DNA from: Stygiobacter sp. RIFOXYC2_FULL_38_25 | GTDB taxonomy: Bacteria; Bacteroidota; Ignavibacteria; Ignavibacteriales; Melioribacteraceae | Reading direction: 5' to 3' | NCBI GenBank assembly: GCA_001803165.1 | Contig: MHAZ01000006.1 | Location: 435,428 to 499,427 of the forward strand | Length of the DNA stretch: 64,000 bases | In this document: one piece after another, positions 30,114 through 39,049 of the stretch | How the letters are laid out: each line of letters begins with the position of its first letter | Position numbering within the stretch: the stretch's first letter is position 1 | Notes under the pieces: generated by a model | The model's database searches: none | What the model was told of the DNA's origin: nothing | What the model saw: only the letters and a program-made list of their open reading frames with translations | Position numbers and translations under genes: made by a program

Positions 30114-30335
30114 TTGGCTTGTCTCATAATTATGAAGGAAATAATTATTACTTAGTGAAATTAAGAATGTATTTGATTGGAAACCAATCTAAACCAGCTA
30201 CGTAAACATGATAATTGAACTAAGCATCACAATGACTTTTGATTACAAATAAGAATTAATATTTATTAAATTCGCCGTCATTAAAATGTGAAACTTGTAA
30301 ATACTGAAGAATACAAATCTCTCGTCGGAGAATAA

Positions 30336-31433
30336 ATGAAAAATTTAGTTTTATTGTTAATAGCTATAGTTGTTCTTTCTTCATGCTCAGGTCAGAAGGA
30401 AATTGAAAAGCCAAAACCGGTGGAGAAACCAGTTGTAGTAGTTGAAAAACCACGTACACTAGATTTTAGTTTTCAAAAACTGAACTCAACAACGAATGTT
30501 TCTCTTCGCGGAATTTCTGTGATTGATTCGCTAACCGCTTGGGCTAGCGGCGCTAAAGGTACCTTCCTACGTACAATTGACGGCGGCAAAACGTGGCAGA
30601 GTGGAAAAGTAAAAGGATTTGAGACTCTCGACTTTAGAGATATTGAAGCGTTCGATAAAAACACTGCCATTCTAATGTGCATTGACGCACCCGCATATTT
30701 TTTTAAGACTACCGACGGCGGGAAATCTTGGAAGAGAAAATATATGAACCGCGACCCCAATATTTTCTTTGACGGAATGGCTTTCTGGGATTCTAAGAAT
30801 GGGATTGCTTTCAGCGATCCGATTGAAGGAAGATTTTTTGTAGTTGTAACAAAAGATGGCGGCAATTCCTGGAAAGAATATCCTCAAACAAATATTCCAA
30901 TGGCTTTAAAAAATGAAGGTGGTTTTGCAGCAAGCGGCTCTTCAATTTGTGTTGCCGGTAAAGATTTAGTTTGGATTGGTTCAGGCGGAGCTGAGAGAGC
31001 ACGAATTTATTTTTCTCAAGACGCGGGAGAAAATTGGCGCGCAGTTGACGCACCGATGAAAGGCGGTAATGCTTCATCCGGTGTTTTTTCAATCAGCTTT
31101 AGAGATGATATGTACGGAATTGCTGTTGGCGGCGATTATAAGAAAGACAAAATGAAAGATGGAAATTGTGCAATCAGCGACGACGGCGGATTAAGTTGGC
31201 TATCTATCGGTGAGAGCAGACCGGAAGGTTTTAGATCTTGCGTAGCATGGAACCAGACTTTTAAATACTACTTAGCTACAGGAACATCCGGTAGTGATTT
31301 TTCTCTTGACGATGGTAAAACTTGGAAAACAATTGATTCAAAAAGTTTTAACAGCATCGGCATTTCTAAAACAGACGGCTCTTGTTTTGTTGTAGGCGAT
31401 GCTGGTGCAATTTCAAAGGTGATAACTAAATAG
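30336..31433 (+). CDS. YCF48/BNR-repeat beta-propeller lipoprotein
   Basis: A 365-aa lipoprotein (lipobox VLSSC, Cys17) followed by a Pro/Lys/Val-rich linker (EKPKPVEKPVVVVEKP) and a beta-propeller. Repeats with the Asp-box type pattern are visible: RTIDGGKTWQSG, KTTDGGKSWKRK, VTKDGGNSWKEY, FSQDAGENWRAV, ISDDGGLSWLSI and SLDDGKTWKTID. Such sequences match YCF48-related or WD40/YVTN/BNR-like proteins, often annotated oxidoreductase without proof. GGAG lies 8 nt before the start. It is monocistronic, facing the divergent DUF1080 operon. It could be an envelope assembly factor or a sugar-binding protein; function is not established. Confidence 0.85.
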   Translation: MKNLVLLLIAIVVLSSCSGQKEIEKPKPVEKPVVVVEKPRTLDFSFQKLNSTTNVSLRGISVIDSLTAWASGAKGTFLRTIDGGKTWQSGKVKGFETLDFRDIEAFDKNTAILMCIDAPAYFFKTTDGGKSWKRKYMNRDPNIFFDGMAFWDSKNGIAFSDPIEGRFFVVVTKDGGNSWKEYPQTNIPMALKNEGGFAASGSSICVAGKDLVWIGSGGAERARIYFSQDAGENWRAVDAPMKGGNASSGVFSISFRDDMYGIAVGGDYKKDKMKDGNCAISDDGGLSWLSIGESRPEGFRSCVAWNQTFKYYLATGTSGSDFSLDDGKTWKTIDSKSFNSIGISKTDGSCFVVGDAGAISKVITK

Positions 31434-31476
31434 TTAATTATCACCTTCAGAATTAATATTTACAGATGTAACAGCA

Positions 31477-32763
31477 TTAAAGTGAACGGAAGGATTCTTC
31501 CGCAGCTCTAATTGTTTTATCTAAATCTTCTTTTGTGTGTGCCGTCGAAACAAAAAACGCTTCAAACTGTGCCGGCGGCAGATAAATTCCACGATTCAAC
31601 ATTTCATGAAAAAACTTACCGTAAAGTTTCGTATCGGATTTGATAGCGGCATTGTAATCAGCTACCGGTTCGCTTGTAAAAAATAAAGTCATCATAGAAC
31701 CAACACGGTTAATCTGAAAATTTTTTCCGGTAGATTTCATTACCTCTTTAATTCCATTTTCGAGATATGATGATTTCTCTTCGAGAGTTTGATAAATCTC
31801 CGGATGATTTTTTATATGATTTAATGCCGCAAATCCGGCATTCATAGCAAGCGGATTTCCGCTTAATGTCCCGGCTTGATAAACCGGTCCGCTTGGCGAG
31901 ATCACTTGCATAATTTCCTTCCTGCCGCCGTAAGCACCAACCGGCAATCCGCCGCCAATAATCTTACCAAAGGTTGTAAGATCGGGTTGAACGCCTAAAA
32001 TTTCTTGCGCACCTCCTTTAGCAACTCTGAATCCAGTCATCACTTCATCGAAAATCAAAACTATATTTTCTTCAGTGCAAATTGAACGAAGCTCTTTTAT
32101 AAATGAATCATTAGCGCGAACAGTTCCCATATTTCCGACTACAGCTTCAATTATTATTGCGGCAATTTCACCTTGATTCTCTTGGACTAATCGCTTAACA
32201 GAATTGATGTCATTGAAGTCTGCCACGAGAGTATCAGCAGCATTTTTCTTCGTAACGCCAGGACTTGTAGGAACGCCAAATGTTAGAGCGCCGGAACCAG
32301 CTTTAATCAAGAAGAAATCTCCATGACCATGGTAGCAGCCTTCGAACTTTATAATTTTTTCTCTTCCGGTAAATCCGCGAGCAGCGCGAATCGCGCTCAT
32401 TGTTGCTTCAGTTCCACTGTTTACCATTCTAACCATTTCAATAGATGGAACCAGTTCAGAAATTAACTTTGCCATCTCAACTTCAATTTCTGTAGGCGCG
32501 CCAAAGCTTGTTCCATTCTCAATAGCTTTCAGCAATGCGGCTGTTATGAATTCCGGATTATGACCAAACAAGTGTGGTCCCCAGCTACCTATGTAATCAA
32601 TGTATTCGTTACCATCAACATCATAAATTTTAGAACCGTTTCCTTTTACAATAAACCGCGGAGTTCCGCCAACGGATTTAAAAGCGCGTACCGGTGAATT
32701 CACTCCACCAGGAATATAATTTTTAGCTTCCTCAAAAAGTTTTTCACTTTTGCTTGTCAGCAT
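31477..32763 (-). CDS. hemL: Glutamate-1-semialdehyde 2,1-aminomutase HemL
   Basis: HemL converts glutamate 1-semialdehyde to 5-aminolevulinate, the second step of the C5 haem route. The PLP-dependent class III aminotransferase fold shows PGGVNSPVRAF at the N-terminus, GTEATMSAIRAARG, FEGCYHGHGD, FDEVMTGFRVA (the PLP-binding Asp) and the lysine in FGKIIGGGLPVGAYGG near residue 267. The length, 428 aa, is standard. It is the last gene of the haem operon, 15 nt after hemB. Its location far from hemA but in the same operon makes the cluster complete. Confidence 0.97.
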   Translation of the reverse strand: MLTSKSEKLFEEAKNYIPGGVNSPVRAFKSVGGTPRFIVKGNGSKIYDVDGNEYIDYIGSWGPHLFGHNPEFITAALLKAIENGTSFGAPTEIEVEMAKLISELVPSIEMVRMVNSGTEATMSAIRAARGFTGREKIIKFEGCYHGHGDFFLIKAGSGALTFGVPTSPGVTKKNAADTLVADFNDINSVKRLVQENQGEIAAIIIEAVVGNMGTVRANDSFIKELRSICTEENIVLIFDEVMTGFRVAKGGAQEILGVQPDLTTFGKIIGGGLPVGAYGGRKEIMQVISPSGPVYQAGTLSGNPLAMNAGFAALNHIKNHPEIYQTLEEKSSYLENGIKEVMKSTGKNFQINRVGSMMTLFFTSEPVADYNAAIKSDTKLYGKFFHEMLNRGIYLPPAQFEAFFVSTAHTKEDLDKTIRAAEESFRSL

Positions 32764-32778
32764 TCTTTCCTCAAATTT

Positions 32779-33762
32779 TTATTTGTTTGCATCTAAATAT
32801 TTAGCGACTTCTTTTGCAAAGTAAGTAAGAATCATATCGGCACCGGCACGTTTAATTGCCATAAGAGATTCAAGCATAACTCTCTGCTCATCAATCCAAT
32901 TGTTACGCCCGGCGGCTTTAATCATAGCATACTCTCCGCTCACTTGGTAAGCAGCCGTTGGCATTTGGAATTTTTCTTTAACTCTCCAAATAATATCAAG
33001 ATAAGCACCGGCGGGTTTAACCATAATTATATCAGCGCCTTCTTCAATATCACTTTCGGCTTCGCGCAATGCTTCGTTTGTATTAGCAATATCCATTTGA
33101 TGTGATCTTCTATCGCCAAAAGCCGGAGTTGATTCTGCCGCATCTCTAAAAGGTCCGTAGTAACCGGAAGCATATTTAACAGCGTAACTCATAACCGGAA
33201 TTTCGTAGAAACCTTTTTCATCAAGCGCTTTTCTTATTGCACCAATTCTTCCATCCATCATATCGGAAGGAGCGATGATATCAGCACCAGCCTCCGCATG
33301 AGAGATTGCTTCCTTAACAAGCAAGTCAACAGTTTCGTCATTCAGAATTCTTTCTCCATCCAAAACTCCACAATGTCCGTGAGATGTATATTCGCACAAA
33401 CAAACATCTGTAATAACTACAAGTTTTTTTGTTTCTTTTTTGATTGCACGTACAGCTTGCTGAATTATCCCGTTTGCATCATACGCGCCGGAACCAACTT
33501 CATCTTTGTGTTCCGGAATACCAAAAAGTATAACTGCCGGAATGCCAAGCTTTTCAACCTCTTTACACTCTTCAACAAGAACATCAATAGACATTTGGTA
33601 AACGCCAGGCATTGATTTTACTTCATTCTTAATTCCTTTGCCCGGCACAGCAAAGAGTGGATAAATCAAATCGTTTTTTGTAAGAACGGTTTCGCGAATC
33701 ATATCGCGTACTGTCGGATTATATCTCAATCGTCTTAATCTTTTTTCCGGATATGTTGCCAT
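32779..33762 (-). CDS. hemB: Delta-aminolevulinic acid dehydratase (porphobilinogen synthase) HemB
   Basis: HemB condenses two 5-aminolevulinate molecules to porphobilinogen. Zinc-type ligands are present in [14 protein letters not shown], so the enzyme is the cysteine-rich zinc-dependent form rather than the magnesium-only form. Schiff-base lysines lie in [17 protein letters not shown] and [12 protein letters not shown]. At 327 aa it is full length. It lies 3 nt after hemY and 15 nt before hemL, so translation is probably coupled within the operon. Confidence 0.97.
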   Translation of the reverse strand: MATYPEKRLRRLRYNPTVRDMIRETVLTKNDLIYPLFAVPGKGIKNEVKSMPGVYQMSIDVLVEECKEVEKLGIPAVILFGIPEHKDEVGSGAYDANGIIQQAVRAIKKETKKLVVITDVCLCEYTSHGHCGVLDGERILNDETVDLLVKEAISHAEAGADIIAPSDMMDGRIGAIRKALDEKGFYEIPVMSYAVKYASGYYGPFRDAAESTPAFGDRRSHQMDIANTNEALREAESDIEEGADIIMVKPAGAYLDIIWRVKEKFQMPTAAYQVSGEYAMIKAAGRNNWIDEQRVMLESLMAIKRAGADMILTYFAKEVAKYLDANK

Positions 33763-33765
33763 AGT

Positions 33766-35172
33766 TCACTCCATTGTTTGCAATACTTTATTATAAACCA
33801 GCTCAGAATTTTTTACACAATCTCCGACAGATATTCCGCCACGATAATTTCCGCTTAGAAAGATTCCCGGATTCTCTTTTTCAAATTTATCGAAATAATT
33901 TTCGTGTTCTATATAGCCAAGGTTGTATTGAGGAATAGCCTTTTGCCATATTTTCGAATTAAGAATTACCGGCTCGGCCTTAATGTTCATTAAGCTCTTA
34001 AACTCATTCAATGCATTTTTTATTAATACATCCTTTTCTTCTGCGAATAACTGAGGCGATCTTGCACCGCCTACAAACAAAGTGAAGGCAGCATAATCGT
34101 CACTGCTACGATTCGGGAATATTGTGGAGCTCCAAATTGCGCCAAGAAATTTCTTCTTCTCTTTCGAAGGAATAAGAAAACCAAATCCGTCCAGCGGAGT
34201 TCCAACATCATTCTTATTGAATCCAACATATAAAACCATAACCGGCGGATAATAAATTTCATTTAAGTGATTGGATAATTCAGCGTCTAATCCACCAAAA
34301 ATTCTTGCCGCTATATATGCAGGAACTGTTGAAATGATTTGATCACAATCTATGTTACTTTCTTGTCCATTTTTTTCATACTTAACTTGCCATTTATCCG
34401 CACGTTGCTCTACCTGCCTCGCGTTGCCCGAGGCAAGGCGGGCACTCTTCACTCTACACTCAAGAGCAATTTTTCCTTCTAAGGTTTTTGCTATCGCTCT
34501 CGGGAAAGTCTGCATTCCGTTTGTAAAGGAAAACATTTTAGCGCTCTGCTTTGATTCTTCCGCTCTCTTCTTTCTTTCTCTCGCACCTTTTATCATTCCC
34601 TTTATTAATCCGCCGTACAGTTCTTCTAATCGGTAAAGTTTAGGAAAAGCAGATTTCACACTCAGTTTAGTAGGATCGCCGGCAAAAACGCCGCTTACAA
34701 AAGGATCGATTGCGTAATCAAGAAACTCTTTACCAAGCCGGCGTTCAACAAACTGCGCTATGCTTTGGTAATATCCTTCGGCCGATTTTCCAACAAAAGG
34801 TTCACCAAACAAACGCAATTTGCCTTTAACAGAAAATAACTTCGTTTTTAAAAACGGAGCTAACCCCATTGGCAGTGCGTGTAGCTTATCATTTCTTAAG
34901 ATGTAACGCTTGCTTGAAATTTCGCTAGCGTAAATCATTTCATCCGATAAACCAACTTCTTCAACAATCTGCCTAATTAAAGGTGTAGTTTCCAAACCGC
35001 TATTCGGACCGAAGTCAATCAAGAAGCCATCTTCACATTTGGTTTGCATAGCACCGCCAACCTGGCTTTGCGCTTCGAGTATCGTTACTTCAAACCCTTT
35101 TTTGTTTAGCCAAAAAGCTGTTGCTAATCCGGATATGCCGGCGCCAAGTATTACAATTTTCTTTTTGTTCAT
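33766..35172 (-). CDS. hemY: Protoporphyrinogen oxidase, HemY/PPOX type
   Basis: This FAD enzyme (468 aa) oxidises protoporphyrinogen IX (or coproporphyrinogen III in Gram-positive types) using oxygen. It opens with the dinucleotide motif ILGAGISGLATAFWL. GGAMQT and the C-terminal FAD block GIFLSGNYRGGISVGDCV follow. The family also includes coproporphyrinogen oxidases, but the presence of HemN and HemH in the same operon and no HemQ points to the protoporphyrin route. An extra stretch (RLASGNARQVEQRADKW) near residue 250 is encoded partly by a palindromic repeat at 34411-34444, apparently inserted in frame. It lies 5 nt after hemH and 3 nt before hemB. Confidence 0.92.
   Translation of the reverse strand: MNKKKIVILGAGISGLATAFWLNKKGFEVTILEAQSQVGGAMQTKCEDGFLIDFGPNSGLETTPLIRQIVEEVGLSDEMIYASEISSKRYILRNDKLHALPMGLAPFLKTKLFSVKGKLRLFGEPFVGKSAEGYYQSIAQFVERRLGKEFLDYAIDPFVSGVFAGDPTKLSVKSAFPKLYRLEELYGGLIKGMIKGARERKKRAEESKQSAKMFSFTNGMQTFPRAIAKTLEGKIALECRVKSARLASGNARQVEQRADKWQVKYEKNGQESNIDCDQIISTVPAYIAARIFGGLDAELSNHLNEIYYPPVMVLYVGFNKNDVGTPLDGFGFLIPSKEKKKFLGAIWSSTIFPNRSSDDYAAFTLFVGGARSPQLFAEEKDVLIKNALNEFKSLMNIKAEPVILNSKIWQKAIPQYNLGYIEHENYFDKFEKENPGIFLSGNYRGGISVGDCVKNSELVYNKVLQTME
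34411..34444. repeat. Palindromic repeat inside hemY
   Basis: TGCCTCG (34415-34421) and CGAGGCA (34429-34435) pair around a 7-nt loop, with an overlapping GCCCG/CGGGC pair to the right. The stretch is much richer in G and C than the flanking gene. It is read in frame as ARLASGNARQ, in a region of the protein that looks like an added loop, and resembles an inserted REP-like element. Confidence 0.65.
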
Positions 35173-35177
35173 TCTAA

Positions 35178-36152
35178 TTATTCTGCCAAACGGGAATCTT
35201 TTTTAATTTCTTCGTTTACTAACTCAGTCAAACCTTCTAAGAATAAAGTGGAGTCGTTAAGCCCGCGCATCACAATATAATTTTGTATCCCGCATTCATC
35301 AGCAACGTGGCGATATTCAATATCAAGTTCAAAAAGAGTTTCAACATGATCCGAAACAAAGCTGATTGGAATAATCAAAAGATTTTTCTTTCCCTTAGCC
35401 GATAAATTTCTAATCATCGCATCGGTTGCAGGCTCAAGCCATTTCATTGGTCCGACTTTACTTTGATAGCACAAATGATGAGCGTGAGAATTTTTACGTG
35501 CTTTCATAACAGCAGCAACAGTTTCTTTTATGTGCTTGCTGTAGGGATCTCCCTTTTTCACCAAGCTGACCGGTGTACCATGTGCGCTAAATACTAATTG
35601 AACATTTTCTCTAACCTCTGAAGGAAACTTCTCTAAGGTTTCATCAATCCGCTGATTTATTGCCGCTGCATATTTATGCTGAGTTGGGTAATTATTTATC
35701 AAACTAATTATTTTTTTATCGCCGCTGTAATGACGCATCCATTCGTTGTAAGATGAGCCGGTAGTTGTTATTGAATAATGAGGATAGAGCGGAAGCAAAA
35801 TAATTTTATCGTAATCTCCATCTTCAACTTTATCAACAGCTTCTTGAGTAAGCGGTTTCCAATATCTCATCGCAGTGTAAACATCAATTTCTTTATGATA
35901 AAAGCGAAGCAGCTTTTGCAAGATTTGCCGCTGTTCTTCAGTCCACATATTAATCGGAGATTTTCCGCCAATCAATTTGTATTCTCCGGCAACCTTTGGG
36001 GCTCTGCGGGACGAGATAAACTTTGCGAACGTTTTCTGACCAAACGGAAGTTTGAAAATATCTCTATCGGAAAAGAGATTAAATAAAAATGGCTCAATGG
36101 CTTCAAGAGAGTCCGGACCGCCAAGGTTAAATAACACAACTGCTATTTTCAT
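35178..36152 (-). CDS. hemH: Ferrochelatase HemH
   Basis: HemH inserts ferrous iron into protoporphyrin IX, the final step of protohaem synthesis. Family blocks include VLFNLGGPDSLEAIEPFL at the start, FSAHGTPVSLVKKGDPY with the catalytic His, CYQSKVGPMKWLEP, and PISFVSDHVETLFELDIEY with the conserved His and Glu. The length, 324 aa, fits the bacterial form without a C-terminal 2Fe-2S extension. It lies between hemN and hemY in the haem operon (14 and 5 nt gaps). Confidence 0.96.
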   Translation of the reverse strand: MKIAVVLFNLGGPDSLEAIEPFLFNLFSDRDIFKLPFGQKTFAKFISSRRAPKVAGEYKLIGGKSPINMWTEEQRQILQKLLRFYHKEIDVYTAMRYWKPLTQEAVDKVEDGDYDKIILLPLYPHYSITTTGSSYNEWMRHYSGDKKIISLINNYPTQHKYAAAINQRIDETLEKFPSEVRENVQLVFSAHGTPVSLVKKGDPYSKHIKETVAAVMKARKNSHAHHLCYQSKVGPMKWLEPATDAMIRNLSAKGKKNLLIIPISFVSDHVETLFELDIEYRHVADECGIQNYIVMRGLNDSTLFLEGLTELVNEEIKKDSRLAE

Positions 36153-36166
36153 TTAGCACCTTGCTA

Positions 36167-37543
36167 TTAAACTGTTCTTGAATATCTTGCTTTATCTTCT
36201 TTGCGTTCGATGTAGCCATCGAAGTTCATTGCAATATTCCGAATGAGTAATCTTCCCATTTGAGTTACTTCCAATTTTCTGTTGGAAAGCTTCACCAAGC
36301 CGTCATCAATAAAATCTTTCATGCTTTCCAGCGATGAACCAAAGTAGTTCTCAAACTCAATCTTAAACGATTTCTCTACATCAGAAAAATCAAGTTCAAA
36401 ATCACACATTACTTTTGTAATAACATGCCGGCGGAGGATATCATCATCAGTTAAATAAACTCCGCGCTCGATAGGCAAGGTTTGATCATTTAATGAATCA
36501 AAATATTCTTTTTCTCTCTTCTTATTTTGAACGTAGCACTTTCCAACTTGACTTATGCTAGTAATTCCCATTCCATACAAATCTGTTCCGGCGTGTGTGC
36601 TGTAACCTTGAAAGTTGCGGTAAAGTTTTTTCTCTCGCTGAGCAATTGATAATTCATCAGTCGGTTTGGCAAAATGATCCATTCCAATAAAATCGTAACC
36701 GGCGCTTGTAAGTTTTTCAATCGTCATTTTTAATATCTGAAGTTTATCTTCAGCCGAAGGAAGATCATCCGGATTAATTAGGTTCATGTGTTTCTTCATC
36801 CACGGAACATGAGCATAATTGAAAACCGCAATTCTATCGGGCGAAATATTAATTGTTGCATCAACGGTTTTTTCGAACGACTCAATCGTTTGAAATGGAA
36901 GTCCGTACATTAAATCTAAATTGATGCTCTGGAAACCAAGCTCGCGAACCCAGCTTACAACTTGGCGTGTCATATCTTCCGGCTGAACTCTATTAACAGC
37001 TTTCTGAACATCGGAATTAAAATCTTGCACACCCATGCTGATACGGTTAAATCCACCGTTACGAAGTGCGGCTAAATGTTCTTTAGTTAATCCTCGCGGA
37101 TCAATCTCGCAGCCTTGTTCTGCGTCGGTTTTAATTTCAAAACTTTGGTTGATGAAGGAAATTAAATCAGTAATTTCATCCGGATTGAGATGCGTTGGCG
37201 TTCCACCTCCCCAATGAAGCTGCGCAACTTTTCTTCCGGTAGTTATATAAGTGCGGAGAAGATCAATTTCATTCTTGAGATATTTTATATACTCCTTAAT
37301 TCTATCACGGTTGCGGGTGATAATCATATTACAGCCGCAGAAGTAGCAAAGTGTATCGCAAAACGGTAAATGATAATAGAGCGAAAGCTCCGGCTGATCC
37401 GCTTGATTATTCGTACGTATGATTTCATCAAGATATTTCTCTGAAGTAAATGCTTCCGTAAAATGCGGTGCGGTCGGATAGCTGGTATATCGCGGTCCCG
37501 GTTTATCATACTTCTTTATTAAATCAATATTTATTTCAAACAT
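36167..37543 (-). CDS. hemN: Oxygen-independent coproporphyrinogen III oxidase HemN
   Basis: This radical SAM enzyme decarboxylates coproporphyrinogen III to protoporphyrinogen IX without oxygen. The iron-sulfur motif CDTLCYFC lies at residues 62-69, preceded by YHLPF, with a further Cys71 as in true HemN (CxxxCxxCxC). Also present are QLHWGGGTPTHLNPDE, CEIDPRGLT and INLDLMYGLPFQT. The 458-aa length and the C-terminal HemN domain separate it from the shorter HemW. Its ribosome binding site AGAGGA lies between the start and a repeat arm at 37558-37582. No HemF is in the window, so this step appears oxygen independent. Confidence 0.96.
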   Translation of the reverse strand: MFEINIDLIKKYDKPGPRYTSYPTAPHFTEAFTSEKYLDEIIRTNNQADQPELSLYYHLPFCDTLCYFCGCNMIITRNRDRIKEYIKYLKNEIDLLRTYITTGRKVAQLHWGGGTPTHLNPDEITDLISFINQSFEIKTDAEQGCEIDPRGLTKEHLAALRNGGFNRISMGVQDFNSDVQKAVNRVQPEDMTRQVVSWVRELGFQSINLDLMYGLPFQTIESFEKTVDATINISPDRIAVFNYAHVPWMKKHMNLINPDDLPSAEDKLQILKMTIEKLTSAGYDFIGMDHFAKPTDELSIAQREKKLYRNFQGYSTHAGTDLYGMGITSISQVGKCYVQNKKREKEYFDSLNDQTLPIERGVYLTDDDILRRHVITKVMCDFELDFSDVEKSFKIEFENYFGSSLESMKDFIDDGLVKLSNRKLEVTQMGRLLIRNIAMNFDGYIERKEDKARYSRTV

Positions 37544-37557
37544 ACTTTCCTCTTTCT

Positions 37558-37582
37558 ACCGCAGAGGCGCAAAGACGCAAAG
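37558..37582 (-). repeat. Inverted repeat arm on the hemN side of the GxxExxY gene
   Basis: Read on the minus strand the arm is CTTTGCGT, CTTTGCGC, CTCTGCGG and T. It starts 1 nt after the GxxExxY stop codon. It pairs with the arm at 37972-37996 (20 of 25 positions identical when aligned in the same sense), and both match the arms at 2058-2116. Confidence 0.8.
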
Positions 37583-37583
37583 T

Positions 37584-37971
37584 TTAGAAATTTAAAACCT
37601 TGCGCTTGAAGCCATCTACTAATTTTGGAACATTAAAATTTATTAAGAAGCCTAACTTCTTTTCTGCCAACTTCATGTAGGTTAGCAGTTGCGCATCATG
37701 AACCGGCAACAATAACTCTACTGCTTTTAATTCAATTATTATTTCACTCTCTACCAGCATGTCAATTCTGAAATCCGCTTCAAGAGTTTCACCTTTGAAA
37801 ACAACAGGAAGCACTACTTTTTCTTTCTACAAACAAATTTCGTGATCTTAACTCTTTGAACAAACATATCTCATAAACACTTTCTAATAATCCCGGACCT
37901 AATTCCCTATGAACACTTATCGCACTATCCAATATAACTGCACTGATTTTATTTAACTCTTCATTGGTCAT
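37584..37971 (-). pseudogene. GxxExxY family protein (PDDEXK_3 nuclease fold), frameshifted
   Basis: Two overlapping frames together give one GxxExxY protein of about 128 aa. The first half (from 37971) reads SAVILDSAISVHRELGPGLLESVYE, holding the family motif GPGLLESVY. The second half reads LPVVFKGETLEADFRIDMLVE then IIIELKAVELL, with the D-x(n)-E-L-K pattern of PD-(D/E)XK nucleases. The frame breaks in a run of five T (37818-37822, plus strand). Removing one base restores VERKVVLPVVF, so this is a single-base insertion or an error in a homopolymer. The gene lies between hemE and hemN and is bounded tightly by inverted repeat arms, so it looks like an inserted cassette. The biochemical function of the family is unknown. 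Confidence 0.85.
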
Positions 37972-37996
37972 CTTTGCGACTCTGCGTCTTAGCGGT
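37972..37996 (+). repeat. Inverted repeat arm at the GxxExxY start and hemE end
   Basis: The arm reads CTTTGCGA, CTCTGCGT, CTTAGCGG and T on the plus strand. It ends directly before the GxxExxY start codon and also encodes the last two codons (His-Arg) and the TAA stop of hemE at 37989-37991. Confidence 0.8.
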
Positions 37997-39038
37997 GAAA
38001 TTTTCTGCTTTCCTCTTTTACTACATCAACTAAAAACTTTGCTTTAGCAGGAGAGACATCGGGCAAAATGCCATGACCGAGATTAAAAATATGTCCTTTG
38101 TGCTTACCGAATGATCTAAGAACATTGACAGCTTCGGTTCTTATTTTTTCTTCGCTTCCGTATAAAACTGTTGGGTCTAAATTTCCTTGAAGAGATACTT
38201 TCTTACCAATCTTACTTCTAACTTTTCCAAGATCCATAGTCCAATCCAAACCAATCACATCTGCGCCACATTCCGCAAGCTTATTCAATTTATAGTGAAC
38301 ACCTTTGGCGAACACAATTACTGGTTCGTCTTTACGTTTAATCTGAGAAATTATTCTTTCGATGTAACTAAGTGAAAACTCTTCAAAATCTGCTGGAGAA
38401 AGAAGCCCCCCCCAAGTATCAAAAATTTGGACGGCGTTTGCACCAGCTTCAATTTTCGCAGATAAATATTCGGCTACTGCATCAGCAATCTTATCAAGCA
38501 GTTTGTGTGCTGCTTCCGGTTGATTGTAGATAAATTTTTTGATTTCCGAGAAACTTTTCGAGCCGCCACCTTCAACCATGTAAGTCATAAGAGTCCAAGG
38601 AGAACCGGCAAAACCTATCAGCGGAACGCGACCGTTCAGTTCTCTCTTAGTCATTGCAACCGCATCAAGAACATATTTCAAGTCCTTCACTGCATCAATA
38701 GTTTTCAACTTATCCACATCAGATGTTTTGCGAATAGGATCGTACAACTTTGGTCCCTTGCTTTCTATCATCTCCAATTTCATTCCCATAGCTTCGGGAA
38801 TAACAAGTATATCAGAGAAGATGATTGCGGCATCAACCCCGATTAAATCCACAGGTTGAATTGTTACTTCGGAAGCGAGTTCCGGAGTTTTACACATAGT
38901 AATGAAATCAGATTTTTTGCGAACTGCTCTATATTCCGGCAAGTATCTTCCGGCTTGACGCATTATCCAAATTGGAGTGCGCTCAACAGACTTTCTTTTG
39001 CACGCTCTAAGAAATAAATCGTTTATAATCTTTGTCAA
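37989..39038 (-). CDS. hemE: Uroporphyrinogen decarboxylase HemE
   Basis: HemE decarboxylates the four acetate groups of uroporphyrinogen III to give coproporphyrinogen III. The family signatures PIWIMRQAGRYLPEYR (N-terminal, with the catalytic Arg pair) and GFAGSPWTLMTYMVEG are intact, as are IIFSDILVIPEAMGM and FNLGHGILPDVSP. The length is 349 aa. The start is a TTG preceded by GGAGG, 11 nt after hemD. The final codons and stop lie within a repeat arm, so the native C-terminus may have been altered by the insertion of the GxxExxY cassette. Confidence 0.96.
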   Translation of the reverse strand: MTKIINDLFLRACKRKSVERTPIWIMRQAGRYLPEYRAVRKKSDFITMCKTPELASEVTIQPVDLIGVDAAIIFSDILVIPEAMGMKLEMIESKGPKLYDPIRKTSDVDKLKTIDAVKDLKYVLDAVAMTKRELNGRVPLIGFAGSPWTLMTYMVEGGGSKSFSEIKKFIYNQPEAAHKLLDKIADAVAEYLSAKIEAGANAVQIFDTWGGLLSPADFEEFSLSYIERIISQIKRKDEPVIVFAKGVHYKLNKLAECGADVIGLDWTMDLGKVRSKIGKKVSLQGNLDPTVLYGSEEKIRTEAVNVLRSFGKHKGHIFNLGHGILPDVSPAKAKFLVDVVKEESRKFHR

Positions 39039-39049
39039 TTTTCCTCCGC

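Noticed and set aside
37584-37971. Two separate small genes of 76 and 60 residues
   Set aside because: They are the halves of one GxxExxY gene in two frames, joined by a one-base correction in a homopolymer.
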